64,000 bases of DNA, taken from positions 1 to 64,000 of the forward strand of contig NZ_AYYI01000022.1 in assembly GCF_001436505.1 (NCBI RefSeq), given 5' to 3'. Below, one piece after another: positions 27,406 to 37,416 of the stretch; within the stretch, counting starts at the first letter, position 1; every line of letters begins with the position of its first letter. The stretch is from Loigolactobacillus rennini DSM 20253 (GTDB lineage Bacteria > Bacillota > Bacilli > Lactobacillales > Lactobacillaceae). The notes below the pieces were generated by a model that made no database searches, was not told the origin of the DNA, and saw nothing but the letters and a program-made list of their open reading frames with translations. A program made the position numbers and the translations under genes.

Positions 27406-28224
27406 TTATTTGGGTAATAAGCTGCGATAATAATGCAGTGAGGCAGGATCCAGCCGCAATTTGAGTTGCAAGTCTTGCTCTGTTTCTGTCTGGTGTTGTA
27501 ATAAATAGGATAATATATAGCCTTGATGCAATTTTTGTGGACTTAAGGAAAAGTTGACTAAGGGAGCATCTTTTTTTAAATATTTATGCAAAGCCGGAGC
27601 AGTTAAATGTGGTTGTTTTCGGTCTAAGCGAGTTTTTAAAAATAAATCCGGACTAGCTTGTAGTTGTTGTCGCGGATTTAGGAAAGTTTTAAAAGCGGTT
27701 AAAAAAGTTTGTTCGCTAGCACTGTAGGTCAGTTTGGCCGCGATTTCATAGAAACCAGGACTAAGCAGTTCACGACTAGTAAAACCTTTTGCACTGAACA
27801 ATAGTAAAGCACGAGTATAAAAGCTCAGTTGACTGTTGTTTAGCAGCGTTGGCAGCTGATTAAGCCATGCAGTTGCGATTGTTGGATTAAGTCGCTCTTT
27901 ACTGAAGCCCTTGATTGTAACAGTCGGGTAGTGCTGAATTAATTGACGGGTAAATAAAAATTTAAAGTAACCATTTAAATGCGACAAAATTTTATTGTAG
28001 GTGTCAGTCTTTAAGTCCCGTTGGGTTAATAGCATGCTTAAATAATCTCTGACATCATTTGCTAAAATGTTATCTAAACTTGGGTCACTGCTGTAAGCCC
28101 AATTAAATCGCCGCAGATAATTAAAAAAATCAGTCAGTGTGCGCGAATATTCCGTAATCGTAATCGGGGCTAATTCTTTTTTAACTAAAAAGGCCTGAAA
28201 GCTTTTTTGATAGGGATAAGTCAA
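27406..28224 (-). CDS. Xer-like tyrosine recombinase lacking catalytic residues
   Basis: A 272-residue protein with the Xer layout: an N-terminal SAM-like core-binding domain (SFQAFLVKKELAPITITEY, then SHLNGYFKFLFTRQL) and a C-terminal catalytic-type domain. Aligning it by eye to XerD in this window, TGLRVSEL becomes AKGFTSREL (first Arg lost), the HTLRH box becomes QKLHQGY, and the LGHAD His is not found. A terminal Tyr pair (LHYYRS) remains. It is therefore probably unable to recombine DNA and may only bind it. Start: ATG 28233 directly abuts the SD GAAAGGA, so the TTG at 28224, 9 nt after it, is preferred. It lies between the TPR gene and cca. Confidence 0.75.
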   Translation of the reverse strand: MTYPYQKSFQAFLVKKELAPITITEYSRTLTDFFNYLRRFNWAYSSDPSLDNILANDVRDYLSMLLTQRDLKTDTYNKILSHLNGYFKFLFTRQLIQHYPTVTIKGFSKERLNPTIATAWLNQLPTLLNNSQLSFYTRALLLFSAKGFTSRELLSPGFYEIAAKLTYSASEQTFLTAFKTFLNPRQQLQASPDLFLKTRLDRKQPHLTAPALHKYLKKDAPLVNFSLSPQKLHQGYILSYLLQHQTETEQDLQLKLRLDPASLHYYRSLLPK

Positions 28225-28253
28225 GTGAGTCATTCCTTTCTGAGTTTGATTTA

Positions 28254-28262
28254 AGTATAACA
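28254..28262 (-). promoter_or_regulatory. extended -10 promoter of the Xer-like gene
   Basis: TGT-TATACT on the minus strand, about 30 nt upstream of the chosen TTG start. The -35 is weak. Confidence 0.5.
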
Positions 28263-28342
28263 TAAAAAAGTTACTTTAACTTAAAATTTCACAATCAAAA
28301 CCAAAACAATCACCAACAGCGATTTTATTTCCCAGCTTAATT

Positions 28343-28351
28343 TGTTACTAT
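28343..28351 (+). promoter_or_regulatory. extended -10 promoter of cca
   Basis: TGT-TACTAT about 85 nt before cca. The 173-bp divergent gap between the Xer-like gene and cca otherwise contains only AT-rich sequence and a weak dyad around ACATTtAATT / AATTtAATGT (about 28392-28420). Confidence 0.4.
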
Positions 28352-28435
28352 TAAGAGTAATCAGACATTTTATTGTTGCAATTTTAATTGTGACATTTAA
28401 TTGATCAAAAAATTTAATGTAAATAGGCGTTTACT

Positions 28436-29644
28436 ATGAAATTAACTCACTTTCCAATTGAATTTACCCAAGCAAAACCAGTATTACAAGCAATTACTAG
28501 CGCAGGTTACCAAGCTTACTTTGTCGGTGGCAGTGTCCGGGATGCTTTACTTGGAAAACCATTGCACGACGTTGACATTGCAACTAGTGCGTATCCAGCT
28601 GAAATTAAACAAATTTTCAAGCGAACTGTAGATACCGGTATTAAACATGGTACGGTTACTGTACTTCAACAAGGACAAGCCTATGAAGTGACAACATTTC
28701 GAACCGAGTCTGCTTATCAGGATTTTCGGCGACCTGATCATGTAACATTTGTTCGCTCCTTGCGGGAAGATTTAAAGCGGCGGGATTTTACAATCAATGC
28801 TTTAGCACTACAACATGATGGTACTATTATTGATCTATTTTCTGGTTTAGCTGATTTAAAAGCGCGACTGATCCGCGCAGTTGGGGATCCAAATCAGCGT
28901 TTCCATGAGGATGCGTTACGTATGATGCGGGCGGTTCGCTTTAAGAGTCAATTAAATTTTAAGATCGAATCACAAACACAAACTGCTATCAGCAATCAAC
29001 ATCAATTATTAAAAAAAATTGCTGTAGAACGGGTTCACGATGAGCTGATTAAATTGATGTTAGGTAAAAATTGGACAGCTGGCTTGAACAGCTTTATTGC
29101 CACACAACTTTACCAAACATGCCCCGGTTTAAGTACTGCAAAAAAAGCATTATTCGCTTTGACGACTTTACCAACTGTCCCATTGAAGACAGAAAGTGCG
29201 GTTTGGTTACTGTTTGCACACCAGCTAGGATTAACACCCAAGACAGTTAAACCTTTTTTAAAGCAGTGGAAGTCAGCTAACAACATCATTCAAAGTGTCA
29301 GCCGTAGTTTACCGCTTTTAGATAAATTTTTGGCACAACAAAATTTATCTAATTGGGATTACTATTACGCTGGGTTACCAATTGTTTTATTAGCCAACCA
29401 GATTGCACAACTCTATGGTTTAGGAGCTGCACCAGCGCAATTACAGAAACGTTATCACCAACTACCGATTCAACAACGACGCCAATTAGCACTTGATGGT
29501 GGCGATTTATTACACCACCTGGCATTACAGCCAGGACCACAGTTAGGTGAATTGCTCGCAAAATTAGAGCAACAAGTTGTTGCTGGCAACTTACCGAATA
29601 ATCGTCAAGCGTTGTTGCAGTCTGCACGTAGCATGTTAAATTAG
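28436..29644 (+). CDS. cca: CCA tRNA nucleotidyltransferase
   Basis: Class II CCA-adding enzyme that completes tRNA 3' ends. The 402 residues include the nucleotidyltransferase core GGSVRDALLGKPLHDVDIATSA (GGSVRD and DVD, about residues 26-44), RRDFTINALAL near 116 and the nucleotide-selecting EDALRMMRAVRF near 158, then the helical neck, body and tail. The ATG has only a weak SD, so translation may be modest. The ABC-F gene follows after 44 nt. Confidence 0.95.
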   Translation: MKLTHFPIEFTQAKPVLQAITSAGYQAYFVGGSVRDALLGKPLHDVDIATSAYPAEIKQIFKRTVDTGIKHGTVTVLQQGQAYEVTTFRTESAYQDFRRPDHVTFVRSLREDLKRRDFTINALALQHDGTIIDLFSGLADLKARLIRAVGDPNQRFHEDALRMMRAVRFKSQLNFKIESQTQTAISNQHQLLKKIAVERVHDELIKLMLGKNWTAGLNSFIATQLYQTCPGLSTAKKALFALTTLPTVPLKTESAVWLLFAHQLGLTPKTVKPFLKQWKSANNIIQSVSRSLPLLDKFLAQQNLSNWDYYYAGLPIVLLANQIAQLYGLGAAPAQLQKRYHQLPIQQRRQLALDGGDLLHHLALQPGPQLGELLAKLEQQVVAGNLPNNRQALLQSARSMLN

Positions 29645-29688
29645 CCATTTGTCATATCAAATTTATGAATAATTGAGGTCGATCAGGA

Positions 29689-31575
29689 ATGCAAACATTA
29701 ACGGCAGAGAATTTAACTAAGATTTATGGTGAAAAAACATTATTTGACCATATTTCATTTTTAATTAAAGAAGGCGACCGGATTGGCTTAATTGGTACAA
29801 ATGGTGCTGGCAAGACAACATTATTAAATACTTTAACCGGAAAAGATGCTTTAGATGCTGGTACCATTAAAACACCTAAGAATTATCGTATCAGCTACTT
29901 ACAGCAAATTCCCCAATTACCACAACAGCTAACCATTCTAGAAGCAATTTTCACTGGTGATAATCCACTGTTTAAAGTAATTAAAGCTTATGAACACGCT
30001 TTAGCTGAATTAACGCAAAACAGCACCAGTGAAAAAGCGCAAACACAATATGCAAAAGCAGAATCTGCAATGAATCAAGCTGATGCGTGGAACACAGATA
30101 CCCAAATTAAAGCCATTTTAACGCAGTTAAATATTACGAATTTAAACCGTCAAGTCAAGCAGCTGTCTGGGGGCCAACAAAAACGTGTTGGTTTAGCGCA
30201 AGTGCTAATTGCAGCGCCTGATTTATTAATTTTAGATGAACCTACTAATCATTTAGATTTTGCGTCCATTGCTTGGTTAGAAAAGTATCTTGCAAATTAT
30301 AAGGGTGCATTGTTAATTGTCACCCATGATCGTTACTTTTTAGACCGTGTGGCTAATCAAATCTATGAACTTGCCCTAGGCAAATTAACAGCTTACCCGG
30401 GAAACTTTGAAGCTTATCTGAAGCAAAGCGCCGAAGCAACTCAACAAGCCCAAGAACAAGCAGCTAAACAAGAAAAACAGTATAAAAAAGAATTAAGTTG
30501 GATGCGCACTGGCGCCAAAGCACGTTCAACTAAACAACAAGCACGAATTAATCGTTTTAATCAATTAAAAGACCAACTTAATCAAAAAGAAACACCTGAT
30601 GAAGACTTAGACATTAGCTTAGGCCAAAAACGTTTAGGCAAAAAGGTGATGACATTAAAGCACGCTACATTAACGTTTCACCAGCACCCAATCATTAAAG
30701 ACTTGGATTTATTAATTCAAAGTCACGCACGCTTAGGGATTACCGGAGCAAACGGTGCTGGCAAAACAACTTTCTTAAATGTGCTAGCAGGTAAACAACC
30801 GTTGGATTCTGGCACGTATACACTAGGCGAAACCGTTCGCCTAGGATACTACACCCAATTAATGGCACCACTTGATCCAAATAAACGTGTCATTAGCTAT
30901 TTGCAAGAAGTAGGTGACACGGTAACAGATAAATCTGGTACCGTGATCAGTGTTACCCAATTACTAGAACAATTTTTATTTCCGCGGTTTATGCATGGCG
31001 CTTTAATCCGGAAACTATCCGGTGGCGAACGACGGCGATTATATCTGCTAAAGGTTTTAATGGCACAGCCAAATGTTTTATTATTGGACGAACCTACTAA
31101 TAATTTAGACATTAGTACTTTAACTGTTTTAGAAAATTATTTGCAAAACTTTAATGGCGCCGTCATCACAGTTTCACACGACCGATACTTTCTTGATCAG
31201 GTCGCCCAGCAACTCTTAGTTTTTCATGGTGGCGCACGTGTCACACGTTTTACCGGTGCGTTAAGCGAATATTTAGCACAACAAAATAACATTAAAACTA
31301 CCAAAAAAACACCGCAGCCAAAACCAGCTAAACCAAAGCCTCACACTACTGCTAAAAAGACTAAATTGACTTACAATGAACAAAAAGAATGGCAGACAAT
31401 TGAAACAAAAATTGATTCATTGGAACAAAAATTAGCTGCGGTACAAAAGGAAATGCAAGCTAATGGTAGCGATTATGGTAAATTAGCTGAACAACAAAAA
31501 GAAGTCGATCGGCTGAATCAATCAATTGAAACGAAAATGAAGCGTTGGGATTATCTCAGCCAGTTTGTTGACTAA
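29689..31575 (+). CDS. ABC-F ATPase (Uup/YfmR type)
   Basis: Two ABC cassettes with no membrane domain, in 628 residues. Walker [10 protein letters not shown] is near 37 and GANGAGKTT near 353. The signatures are LSGGQQKR near 161 and LSGGERRR near 443, and both Walker B motifs end in DEPTNHLD or DEPTNNLD. The inter-cassette linker is short, and the last about 80 residues form a coiled coil (ABC_tran_CTD), the mark of Uup/YfmR. Family members act on ribosomes, and YfmR helps relieve stalling. Antibiotic-resistance subtypes usually have longer linkers. thyA follows after 20 nt. Confidence 0.92.
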   Translation: MQTLTAENLTKIYGEKTLFDHISFLIKEGDRIGLIGTNGAGKTTLLNTLTGKDALDAGTIKTPKNYRISYLQQIPQLPQQLTILEAIFTGDNPLFKVIKAYEHALAELTQNSTSEKAQTQYAKAESAMNQADAWNTDTQIKAILTQLNITNLNRQVKQLSGGQQKRVGLAQVLIAAPDLLILDEPTNHLDFASIAWLEKYLANYKGALLIVTHDRYFLDRVANQIYELALGKLTAYPGNFEAYLKQSAEATQQAQEQAAKQEKQYKKELSWMRTGAKARSTKQQARINRFNQLKDQLNQKETPDEDLDISLGQKRLGKKVMTLKHATLTFHQHPIIKDLDLLIQSHARLGITGANGAGKTTFLNVLAGKQPLDSGTYTLGETVRLGYYTQLMAPLDPNKRVISYLQEVGDTVTDKSGTVISVTQLLEQFLFPRFMHGALIRKLSGGERRRLYLLKVLMAQPNVLLLDEPTNNLDISTLTVLENYLQNFNGAVITVSHDRYFLDQVAQQLLVFHGGARVTRFTGALSEYLAQQNNIKTTKKTPQPKPAKPKPHTTAKKTKLTYNEQKEWQTIETKIDSLEQKLAAVQKEMQANGSDYGKLAEQQKEVDRLNQSIETKMKRWDYLSQFVD

Positions 31576-31595
31576 CAATAAAGGAGCAAACCACG

Positions 31596-32543
31596 ATGGA
31601 AGAAGCTTATTTAAATTTGGCACGTAAAATTTTGGCTGAAGGACACCAAAAAATGGACCGGACTAAAACTGGCACCTATAGTATTTTTGGGTACCAAATG
31701 CGGTTTGATCTCAGTCAAGGCTTTCCACTATTAACAACCAAAAAAGTCCCATTTGGCTTAATCAAAAGTGAATTACTTTGGTTTTTACGCGGAGACACTA
31801 ACATCCGTTTCTTACTACAGCACCATAATCACATTTGGGACGAGTGGGCTTTTAAACATTTTGTTGAAAGCACAGATTATCACGGCCCTGACATGACTGA
31901 TTTTGGTCACCGGCACTTAACAGATCCAGACTTTAATCAGCAATACCAAGCGGAAAAAAAGCAGTTTTGTCAGCGAATCCTAGAAGAACCAGCATTTGCT
32001 AAAAAGTATGGTGAACTAGGGGATGTTTATGGCAAACAATGGCGGGCTTGGCAAACACGGAATGGCCAAACTATCGACCAAATTAAAAATGTGATTGAAG
32101 CCATCAAACAAACTCCATATTCTCGTCGATTAATTGTCTCTGCTTGGAATCCAGAAGATGTGCCAACTGCCGCTTTACCGCCTTGTCACACGCTATTTCA
32201 ATTCTATGTTGCAGACGGCAAATTAAGTTGTCAACTCTACCAACGTAGTGGTGATGTCTTTTTAGGCGTTCCCTTTAATATTGCTAGCTATGCTTTATTA
32301 ACCAATTTGATTGCAAAAGAAGTAGGGTTGCAGCCAGGAGAATTTGTGCATACTTTAGGGGATGCGCACATTTATCAAAATCACGTAACGCAGATTAAAG
32401 AACAGCTAACCCGCAGTCCAAGATCGGCACCGACTTTAGAACTCAATCCTGATAAACACAGCATTTTTGATTATGATGTCGCTGACATTCAAATAAGCGG
32501 ATATCAGCCGTATCCAGCCATTAAAGCACCTGTTGCGGTTTAA
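31596..32543 (+). CDS. thyA: thymidylate synthase
   Basis: Methylates dUMP to dTMP with methylene-tetrahydrofolate. At 315 residues it is the long ThyA form with the roughly 50-residue insert known from L. casei (region [12 protein letters not shown] to [13 protein letters not shown]). The catalytic Cys sits in [10 protein letters not shown] near residue 197, with [12 protein letters not shown] and the phosphate-binding QLYQRS following. SD AAAGGAG. dfrA lies 20 nt downstream, which regenerates the folate cofactor this enzyme oxidises, so the two act as one module. Confidence 0.98.
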   Translation: MEEAYLNLARKILAEGHQKMDRTKTGTYSIFGYQMRFDLSQGFPLLTTKKVPFGLIKSELLWFLRGDTNIRFLLQHHNHIWDEWAFKHFVESTDYHGPDMTDFGHRHLTDPDFNQQYQAEKKQFCQRILEEPAFAKKYGELGDVYGKQWRAWQTRNGQTIDQIKNVIEAIKQTPYSRRLIVSAWNPEDVPTAALPPCHTLFQFYVADGKLSCQLYQRSGDVFLGVPFNIASYALLTNLIAKEVGLQPGEFVHTLGDAHIYQNHVTQIKEQLTRSPRSAPTLELNPDKHSIFDYDVADIQISGYQPYPAIKAPVAV

Positions 32544-32563
32544 TGATTTAGGAGGGATTCAAA

Positions 32564-33064
32564 ATGACCATTGCGTTTATGTGGGCAGAGGCAAAAGATC
32601 ACGTTATTGGCGCAGCAGGCCAGTTGCCTTGGCACCTACCAGCTGACATGCAACATTTTAAAACTGTTACGCAGCAGCAAATTGTGGTAATGGGACGCCG
32701 GACTTATGCCAGCATTGGCAAAGCATTACCTAATCGAACCAACATTGTATTGAGTCATCAAGCTAAACCGACTGTTGCACCCAGTGTTTTGGTCATGCAC
32801 CAGCGGCAAGAAGTTTTAACCTATGCACATGCACATCCACAGCAAGAAACGATTGTGATTGGTGGCGCACAAATTTTTAGTTTATTCAAGACAGATGTTA
32901 CTAAACTTTATGTGACCCGGATTCACGCCAAATTTTCAGGTGATACGTACATGCCTGCGCTAGATTGGACTACTTTTACCCGACAATGGCAGCAGGTTGG
33001 TCAAGTGGATGAAAAAAATCATTATCCTTATGTTTTCGAATGTTATCAGCGTAAATCAATTTAA
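32564..33064 (+). CDS. dfrA: dihydrofolate reductase
   Basis: NADPH-dependent reduction of dihydrofolate. Its 166 residues show MTIAFMWAEAKDHVIGAAGQLPWHLPADM-type start (key piece LPWHLPADM with the substrate-binding Asp near 28), VVMGRRTYASIG near 44 and VIGGAQIFSLF near 103. Both sequence and gene order match the chromosomal enzyme of lactobacilli; nothing suggests a horizontally acquired trimethoprim-resistance type. The SD is TAGGAGGG. Confidence 0.97.
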   Translation: MTIAFMWAEAKDHVIGAAGQLPWHLPADMQHFKTVTQQQIVVMGRRTYASIGKALPNRTNIVLSHQAKPTVAPSVLVMHQRQEVLTYAHAHPQQETIVIGGAQIFSLFKTDVTKLYVTRIHAKFSGDTYMPALDWTTFTRQWQQVGQVDEKNHYPYVFECYQRKSI

Positions 33065-33080
33065 TTTTGTAGGTTGAAAA

Positions 33081-33109
33081 GTGAAAAAGCAGCATTAATC
33101 TGCTATACT
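33081..33109 (+). promoter_or_regulatory. promoter of the first degV gene
   Basis: GTGAAA (33081-33086), 17 bp, then TATACT (33104-33109) with TGC before it. Initiation would fall near 33116, shortly before the in-frame ATG at 33130. Confidence 0.6.
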
Positions 33110-33192
33110 GAATAGGTATTTAACCTATAATGATAAAAATTGGTTCACCAATTAAAAAGAATTTATTTTGTAAGAAAGTGTGGCTGGAATTT

Positions 33193-34038
33193 GTGGCAAC
33201 TATTAAAATCGTAACCGATTCATCGGTGCAATTAACCCCTGAAGAAATTGAGCAATACAATATCACGGTCATCCCACTTTCAGTTATGATTGATGGCACT
33301 GTTTATACCGACGGTAAAACCATTACGCGTCCACAATTCATTGATCTCATGAATCAGTCAGCGGCCTTGCCAAAAACTAGTCAGCCGCCGATTGGTGAAT
33401 TCATTAAGCTGTTTGATCAATTAGGCGCAGACGGTAGCCCAATCATCGCATTGCACATGACGGATGCAATCAGTGGCACTGTGAATACAGCTCGCCAGGC
33501 AGCTAATTTAAGTCAAAGTGAAGTTACTGTTGTGGATACACGGGAAACTGACCGTGGTATGGCTTTTCAAGTTATCCGTGCAGCGCAATTAGCTCAAGCA
33601 GGTGCCAGTAAAAAAGAAATTTTAGCAGCCATTGAGCGGGTCCGTCACAGTACTAAACTTTATATGGCTGTAATGACCTTAGATAATATCGTTAAGGGGG
33701 GCCGAGTTAGTAAAGTAACTGGACTCATCTCTAATATTTTAAACATGAAAGTAATTTTTGAATTAGTTGACGGCGAATTAAACGTTCAAACTAAAGGACG
33801 GGGCATGAAGACAGTTAATAATTTCATGCGCGAGCTCATTGCAGATTTAGTGACGAAATCAAACATTAAAGGCATTGGTATTTCGCATGTTGCTGCAGAT
33901 TCAGTGGTCAATAAATTTAAAGCTGACATCCAAACCGCTTTACCAAAGGTGCCACTGTTAGTTCGTGATACGAGTCCAATTATCGCCACTTATGCGGGAA
34001 TGGGTGCCTTTGCCATTATGTATTACACTGAAGATTGA
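33193..34038 (+). CDS. DegV-family fatty-acid-binding protein (first copy)
   Basis: DegV/FakB-type protein of 281 residues. It shows the family start TIKIVTDSSVQL and the lipid-site motifs TSQPPIGEF near 80, DTRETDRGMAF near 121, and RVSKVTGLIS near 172. FakB proteins present fatty acids to the FakA kinase, which is not in this window. The open frame starts at ATG 33130, but 21 residues there are unlike the family and lack an SD. The GTG at 33193 gives the standard N-terminus, though its SD (TGG) is weak, so the start is uncertain. A second DegV is at 58892. Confidence 0.85.
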   Translation: MATIKIVTDSSVQLTPEEIEQYNITVIPLSVMIDGTVYTDGKTITRPQFIDLMNQSAALPKTSQPPIGEFIKLFDQLGADGSPIIALHMTDAISGTVNTARQAANLSQSEVTVVDTRETDRGMAFQVIRAAQLAQAGASKKEILAAIERVRHSTKLYMAVMTLDNIVKGGRVSKVTGLISNILNMKVIFELVDGELNVQTKGRGMKTVNNFMRELIADLVTKSNIKGIGISHVAADSVVNKFKADIQTALPKVPLLVRDTSPIIATYAGMGAFAIMYYTED

Positions 34039-34043
34039 GCTTT

Positions 34044-34077
34044 AAAAAGGCTGCGACATTTGTCAAAGCCTTTTTTT
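34044..34077 (+). terminator. terminator after the first degV gene
   Basis: AAAAAGGCT (34044-34052) / AGCCTTTTT (34067-34075) with an inner GACA/TGTC helix and seven T. Confidence 0.92.
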
Positions 34078-34154
34078 AATCAAACCATGACTAAAATTTG
34101 GTTCAGTAACAGATGGCAAAATAATCACTAAATTTTTATAAAGGAGTGCCTAGA

Positions 34155-35021
34155 TTGCGCCATTTGAAATTGCTTAAGGAAATTATCATCGTGCTAGTTG
34201 CAATTAGCATTATTGCTGGCGGCGTTTATCTAGTGCTCAATTATTTTGCGCCGGGCACAATTCAGCAAGAAACGGTTAAATCAACAACCACGCCTAAAAA
34301 AAAGCAACAAATAAAATTGGTCGCTGTGGGGGATTCGTTAACCCAAGGCGTTGGTGATGATACTAAACAAGGTGGTTATGTCGGTTTAATCAAAACTAAG
34401 TTAACGGAGCAACAGCACGTTAAAACTCAAACTAAAAATTACGGTATTGCTGGTGAAACTAGTACGCAGATCAACCGACGTGTGCAGCAAAACACAGATT
34501 TACAGCAAGATCTTAAACGAGCTGACATCATCACGCTATCAGTTGGTGGTAATGATGTGATGGCGGTTTTAAAACAAGAAATGCTTGATATTGATGAAGC
34601 CGCCTTGTCCACAGCACGTCAAAAATATACGCGACACTTGACCCAGCTGTTGCAAAACGTTCGCCACTATAATGCACAAGCCCCAATTTTTGTGTTCAGT
34701 ATTTATAATCCGTTTTACGTGTATTTTCCCAAAATGACTAAAATGCAGACTGTGGTAACAGATTGGAATAAAGCATCTAAAGCAGTGATCAGGCAACAAC
34801 ACAATAGTTACTTTGTAGATGTTTCAGAACAATTGTCTAAAGGCGAAAAATTAACGACCGCCAAACATAAAGCGAAAAAAGGGAAACAAAAGAACGCATT
34901 AATTTTTACAACTGATAATTTTCATCCCAATCATTCTGGTTATCAGGTCATGGCAGACGATCTTTACCGGCAATTAATGCAACAAAAGAATAAATGGTTA
35001 TTAGACAGGAAATCATCATGA
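34155..35021 (+). CDS. membrane-anchored SGNH/GDSL hydrolase (YpmR-like)
   Basis: An N-terminal membrane anchor (about residues 8-30) precedes an SGNH hydrolase fold facing outside. Block I is VAVGDSLTQGVGDD with the nucleophile Ser near residue 60. Block III is GGNDVM near 131, and block V is DNFHPNHSGYQ near 255 with catalytic Asp and His. The product has 288 residues. It resembles Bacillus YpmR, with substrate unknown (an esterified lipid or wall component is likely). The frame opens at a GTG within the SD AAGGAG, and the TTG 8 nt after it is the start. It overlaps the next gene by 4 bases (ATGA). Confidence 0.88.
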   Translation: MRHLKLLKEIIIVLVAISIIAGGVYLVLNYFAPGTIQQETVKSTTTPKKKQQIKLVAVGDSLTQGVGDDTKQGGYVGLIKTKLTEQQHVKTQTKNYGIAGETSTQINRRVQQNTDLQQDLKRADIITLSVGGNDVMAVLKQEMLDIDEAALSTARQKYTRHLTQLLQNVRHYNAQAPIFVFSIYNPFYVYFPKMTKMQTVVTDWNKASKAVIRQQHNSYFVDVSEQLSKGEKLTTAKHKAKKGKQKNALIFTTDNFHPNHSGYQVMADDLYRQLMQQKNKWLLDRKSS

Positions 35022-35635
35022 CAACAAAAAAAAGACAAACAAAACAACCAGTGAACATTTGGAAATGGCTTTTTATCGTCTTAGTCGCAATTCTACTGGG
35101 TAGTGGTGCTTATCTGGGTGTTAAACTAACAACCCCAGCACCTGCCGCTACCGCAGATGAAAAAGTGATTAAGCGTGATCCAACCTTTGCAGTTAATTTG
35201 AATAAATCACAAGTCAATGCAATTATTAGCTATTACCTTAAACATTACTTAGCTGATAGTAAAATTAAATATAAATTTGACTTGGACCAGCAGGCCATTT
35301 TAAAAGGAAAATTTAAGTTACTAGGTTATCACGTCCCGTTTTCAATTTATTTTGATCCAAATGTAAAAGCCAACGGTGACATTCAACTAAAAGCCAAAAA
35401 GATGGCCATCGGCAGTTTATCGATTCCAACAAAAACAGTAATGAATTATGTTAGCCACAGTTATAAATTTCCAAAATGGGTGCAATTCAATAACCGTAAA
35501 AAGATTATTTTATTGAAATTAAACGAATTCAAAATGAAAAATGGGATGCAGATCAAAGCGAAACAAATTGATTTACCTAATGATAAAATCAGGCTTGATG
35601 TTTACATTCCGCAATTTAAGCCAGTAAAGGATTAG
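35018..35635 (+). CDS. YpmS-like (DUF2140) membrane-anchored protein
   Basis: 205 residues: a basic N-terminus, one membrane helix (about 14-36, [18 protein letters not shown]) and an extracellular beta-rich domain typical of DUF2140. Bacillus ypmR-ypmS form the same pair, and the function of YpmS is not established. The frame could start at 34994, but the ATG at 35018 overlaps the previous stop and follows AGGAA. Probably cooperates with the hydrolase upstream at the cell surface (inference). Confidence 0.87.
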   Translation: MTTKKRQTKQPVNIWKWLFIVLVAILLGSGAYLGVKLTTPAPAATADEKVIKRDPTFAVNLNKSQVNAIISYYLKHYLADSKIKYKFDLDQQAILKGKFKLLGYHVPFSIYFDPNVKANGDIQLKAKKMAIGSLSIPTKTVMNYVSHSYKFPKWVQFNNRKKIILLKLNEFKMKNGMQIKAKQIDLPNDKIRLDVYIPQFKPVKD

Positions 35636-35646
35636 GTGGTGCTTCC

Positions 35647-35874
35647 ATGCGTAAAAGCTTCTATCAATTTTTAATGACCCAGCGTAATCCGGCCAGTTAT
35701 GATGAAATTGCACAGTTTGCTAATAATGCTTTTTATGACCAAAGCTTTCCAAAACAAGAACAAAATTATCAGCGATTGTCAGAATACTTAGAAGAAAATG
35801 CCAATTATTTACCCAGCATGACAATCTTTGATGCTGCTTTTCAAAAATATCAAGAACAAGCACAAAACCTTTAA
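35647..35874 (+). CDS. YozE SAM-like family protein
   Basis: A 75-residue acidic protein with the YozE signature [31 protein letters not shown] and [11 protein letters not shown]. The family adopts a small helical sterile-alpha-motif-like fold of unknown role. SD TAGGTGGTG. It lies 11 nt after ypmS and 15 nt before the protease gene, in the same operon. Confidence 0.88.
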   Translation: MRKSFYQFLMTQRNPASYDEIAQFANNAFYDQSFPKQEQNYQRLSEYLEENANYLPSMTIFDAAFQKYQEQAQNL

Positions 35875-35889
35875 TAATCAGGTGACTTT

Positions 35890-37341
35890 ATGCAAAAAAA
35901 TCAAAATCAAACACCTCAAAAGAAAGCACAACGGAAACACAGAGTCAGTTTAGTCGTATATCTGACCTCAACGCTGTTAGCTTTTTTGGTGGGAATTTTT
36001 ATTACAGTATTAGTGATGGGCCTAAAGGGGGCCACGACTGCTAATAGTACCGATTTTAACCAACTTAATCAGGTTTATCAGGCGATTAGCCAACAGTATT
36101 ATCGGAAACCAGACCAGAAAAAACTTGTTACTGGTGCGATTAAGGGCATGGTCTCTAGCTTGGATGATCCGTACTCTGAATATCTTAGCGGAAAACAAGC
36201 CGCAGCATTAGATAATACAGTTTCAGGCAGTTTTGAAGGCATTGGTGCTGAAATTCAAAAGAAAGGGCACTACATTCAAATTATTTCACCGATGGTGAAC
36301 AGCCCGGCTAAAAAAGCTGGTTTAAAGGCTAACGATGTCATCACTGCCATTAACCAGCAATCAACAGCCAACTGGTCCATCACCAAAGCTAGTCAAAAAA
36401 TGCGTGGACCTAAAGATACTAAAGTCACCTTAACCATCAAGCGTGGTCAAAATCAATTTAAAGTCGCTGTTAAACGTGATGTTATTCCGGTTAAGACTGT
36501 TAATGCAAAATTAGACAAAAAGCACCCGACGATTGGCAAAATTCAAATTACCAGCTTTGCGGAACCGACTTTTAAAGAAACAAAACAAGCTGTGAAGAAA
36601 TTGCGGCGTCAAGGGGCTAAATCATTTGTGCTCGATGTCCGTAGCAATCCTGGTGGCATTATGCAACAAGCATTGAAAATGTCCAGTATGTTTGTCGCCA
36701 ACGGAAAGCCGTTAATGCAGGTTCAACCGCGAACAGGCAAAGCAACTGTTTACCGGGCCAGTAAGAAATTAGACGGTGGCTTTAAAGTTAAAGAACCGGT
36801 TAAAGTATTAATTGACGGCGGTAGTGCTAGTGCAGCAGAAATCTTTGCGGCAGCCTTACACCAGTCTGCCAACATCGATTTAGTGGGCACGAATTCTTTT
36901 GGTAAAGGGACTGTTCAGCAAGTGGTTTCTTTAGACAAGAAAAGTGAGTTTAAATTGACCGTTGCAAAATGGTTAACCCCACAAGGTGATTGGATCAATA
37001 AAAAGGGCCTGACGCCTACTACTAAGGCAAAATATCCAAGCTATGCTTATTTACCATTAGTCAATAATCAGAAAACTTACCAAATGGGTGATGTTTCCAA
37101 GCAAGTTGCAACTTTGCAAAAAGAATTAAAAGCTTTGGCGCATGATCCTGGCAGTACCAATGGCTATTTTGATCAGCAGACACAACAAGCAGTGCAAGCA
37201 TTTCAACGTGAACATCAATTAACGCAAAGTGGTAAATTAGACCCTACCACCATTCAGCAATTACAGACCAGTCTTGCAGCTAAAATTGAACAACACGATA
37301 ATGCCTATCAACAAGCTGTAACTCAATTAAGTCAAAAATAA
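35890..37341 (+). CDS. S41 carboxyl-terminal processing protease with PG-binding domain
   Basis: Secreted or anchored serine protease of the CtpA/CtpB family. The 483 residues comprise a cytoplasmic tail, a membrane helix (about 20-46), a PDZ domain (about 105-190, SGSFEGIGAEIQ then VNSPAKKAGLKANDVI), a tail-specific protease core with Ser in DGGSASAAE near 313 and Lys in FGKGTVQQ near 339, and a C-terminal peptidoglycan-binding domain (VATLQKELKAL to GYFDQQTQQAVQAFQ). It acts on the outer face of the membrane at the wall. SD AGGTGA. Substrate unknown. Confidence 0.94.
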   Translation: MQKNQNQTPQKKAQRKHRVSLVVYLTSTLLAFLVGIFITVLVMGLKGATTANSTDFNQLNQVYQAISQQYYRKPDQKKLVTGAIKGMVSSLDDPYSEYLSGKQAAALDNTVSGSFEGIGAEIQKKGHYIQIISPMVNSPAKKAGLKANDVITAINQQSTANWSITKASQKMRGPKDTKVTLTIKRGQNQFKVAVKRDVIPVKTVNAKLDKKHPTIGKIQITSFAEPTFKETKQAVKKLRRQGAKSFVLDVRSNPGGIMQQALKMSSMFVANGKPLMQVQPRTGKATVYRASKKLDGGFKVKEPVKVLIDGGSASAAEIFAAALHQSANIDLVGTNSFGKGTVQQVVSLDKKSEFKLTVAKWLTPQGDWINKKGLTPTTKAKYPSYAYLPLVNNQKTYQMGDVSKQVATLQKELKALAHDPGSTNGYFDQQTQQAVQAFQREHQLTQSGKLDPTTIQQLQTSLAAKIEQHDNAYQQAVTQLSQK

Positions 37342-37344
37342 TCA

Positions 37345-37387
37345 CGCCAACGGACCAGCTGCCTTAAAGGTTACTGGCCCGTTAGCT
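37345..37387 (+). other. long interrupted hairpin after the S41 protease gene
   Basis: GC.AACGG.CCAG pairs with CTGG.CCGTT.GC across 37346-37386 around CTGCCTTAAAGGTTA. No T-run follows, so this is at best a weak terminator or an RNA-processing element. Confidence 0.4.
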
Positions 37388-37416
37388 TATCTAATAAAAG
37401 AAATGAGGGCGATATT

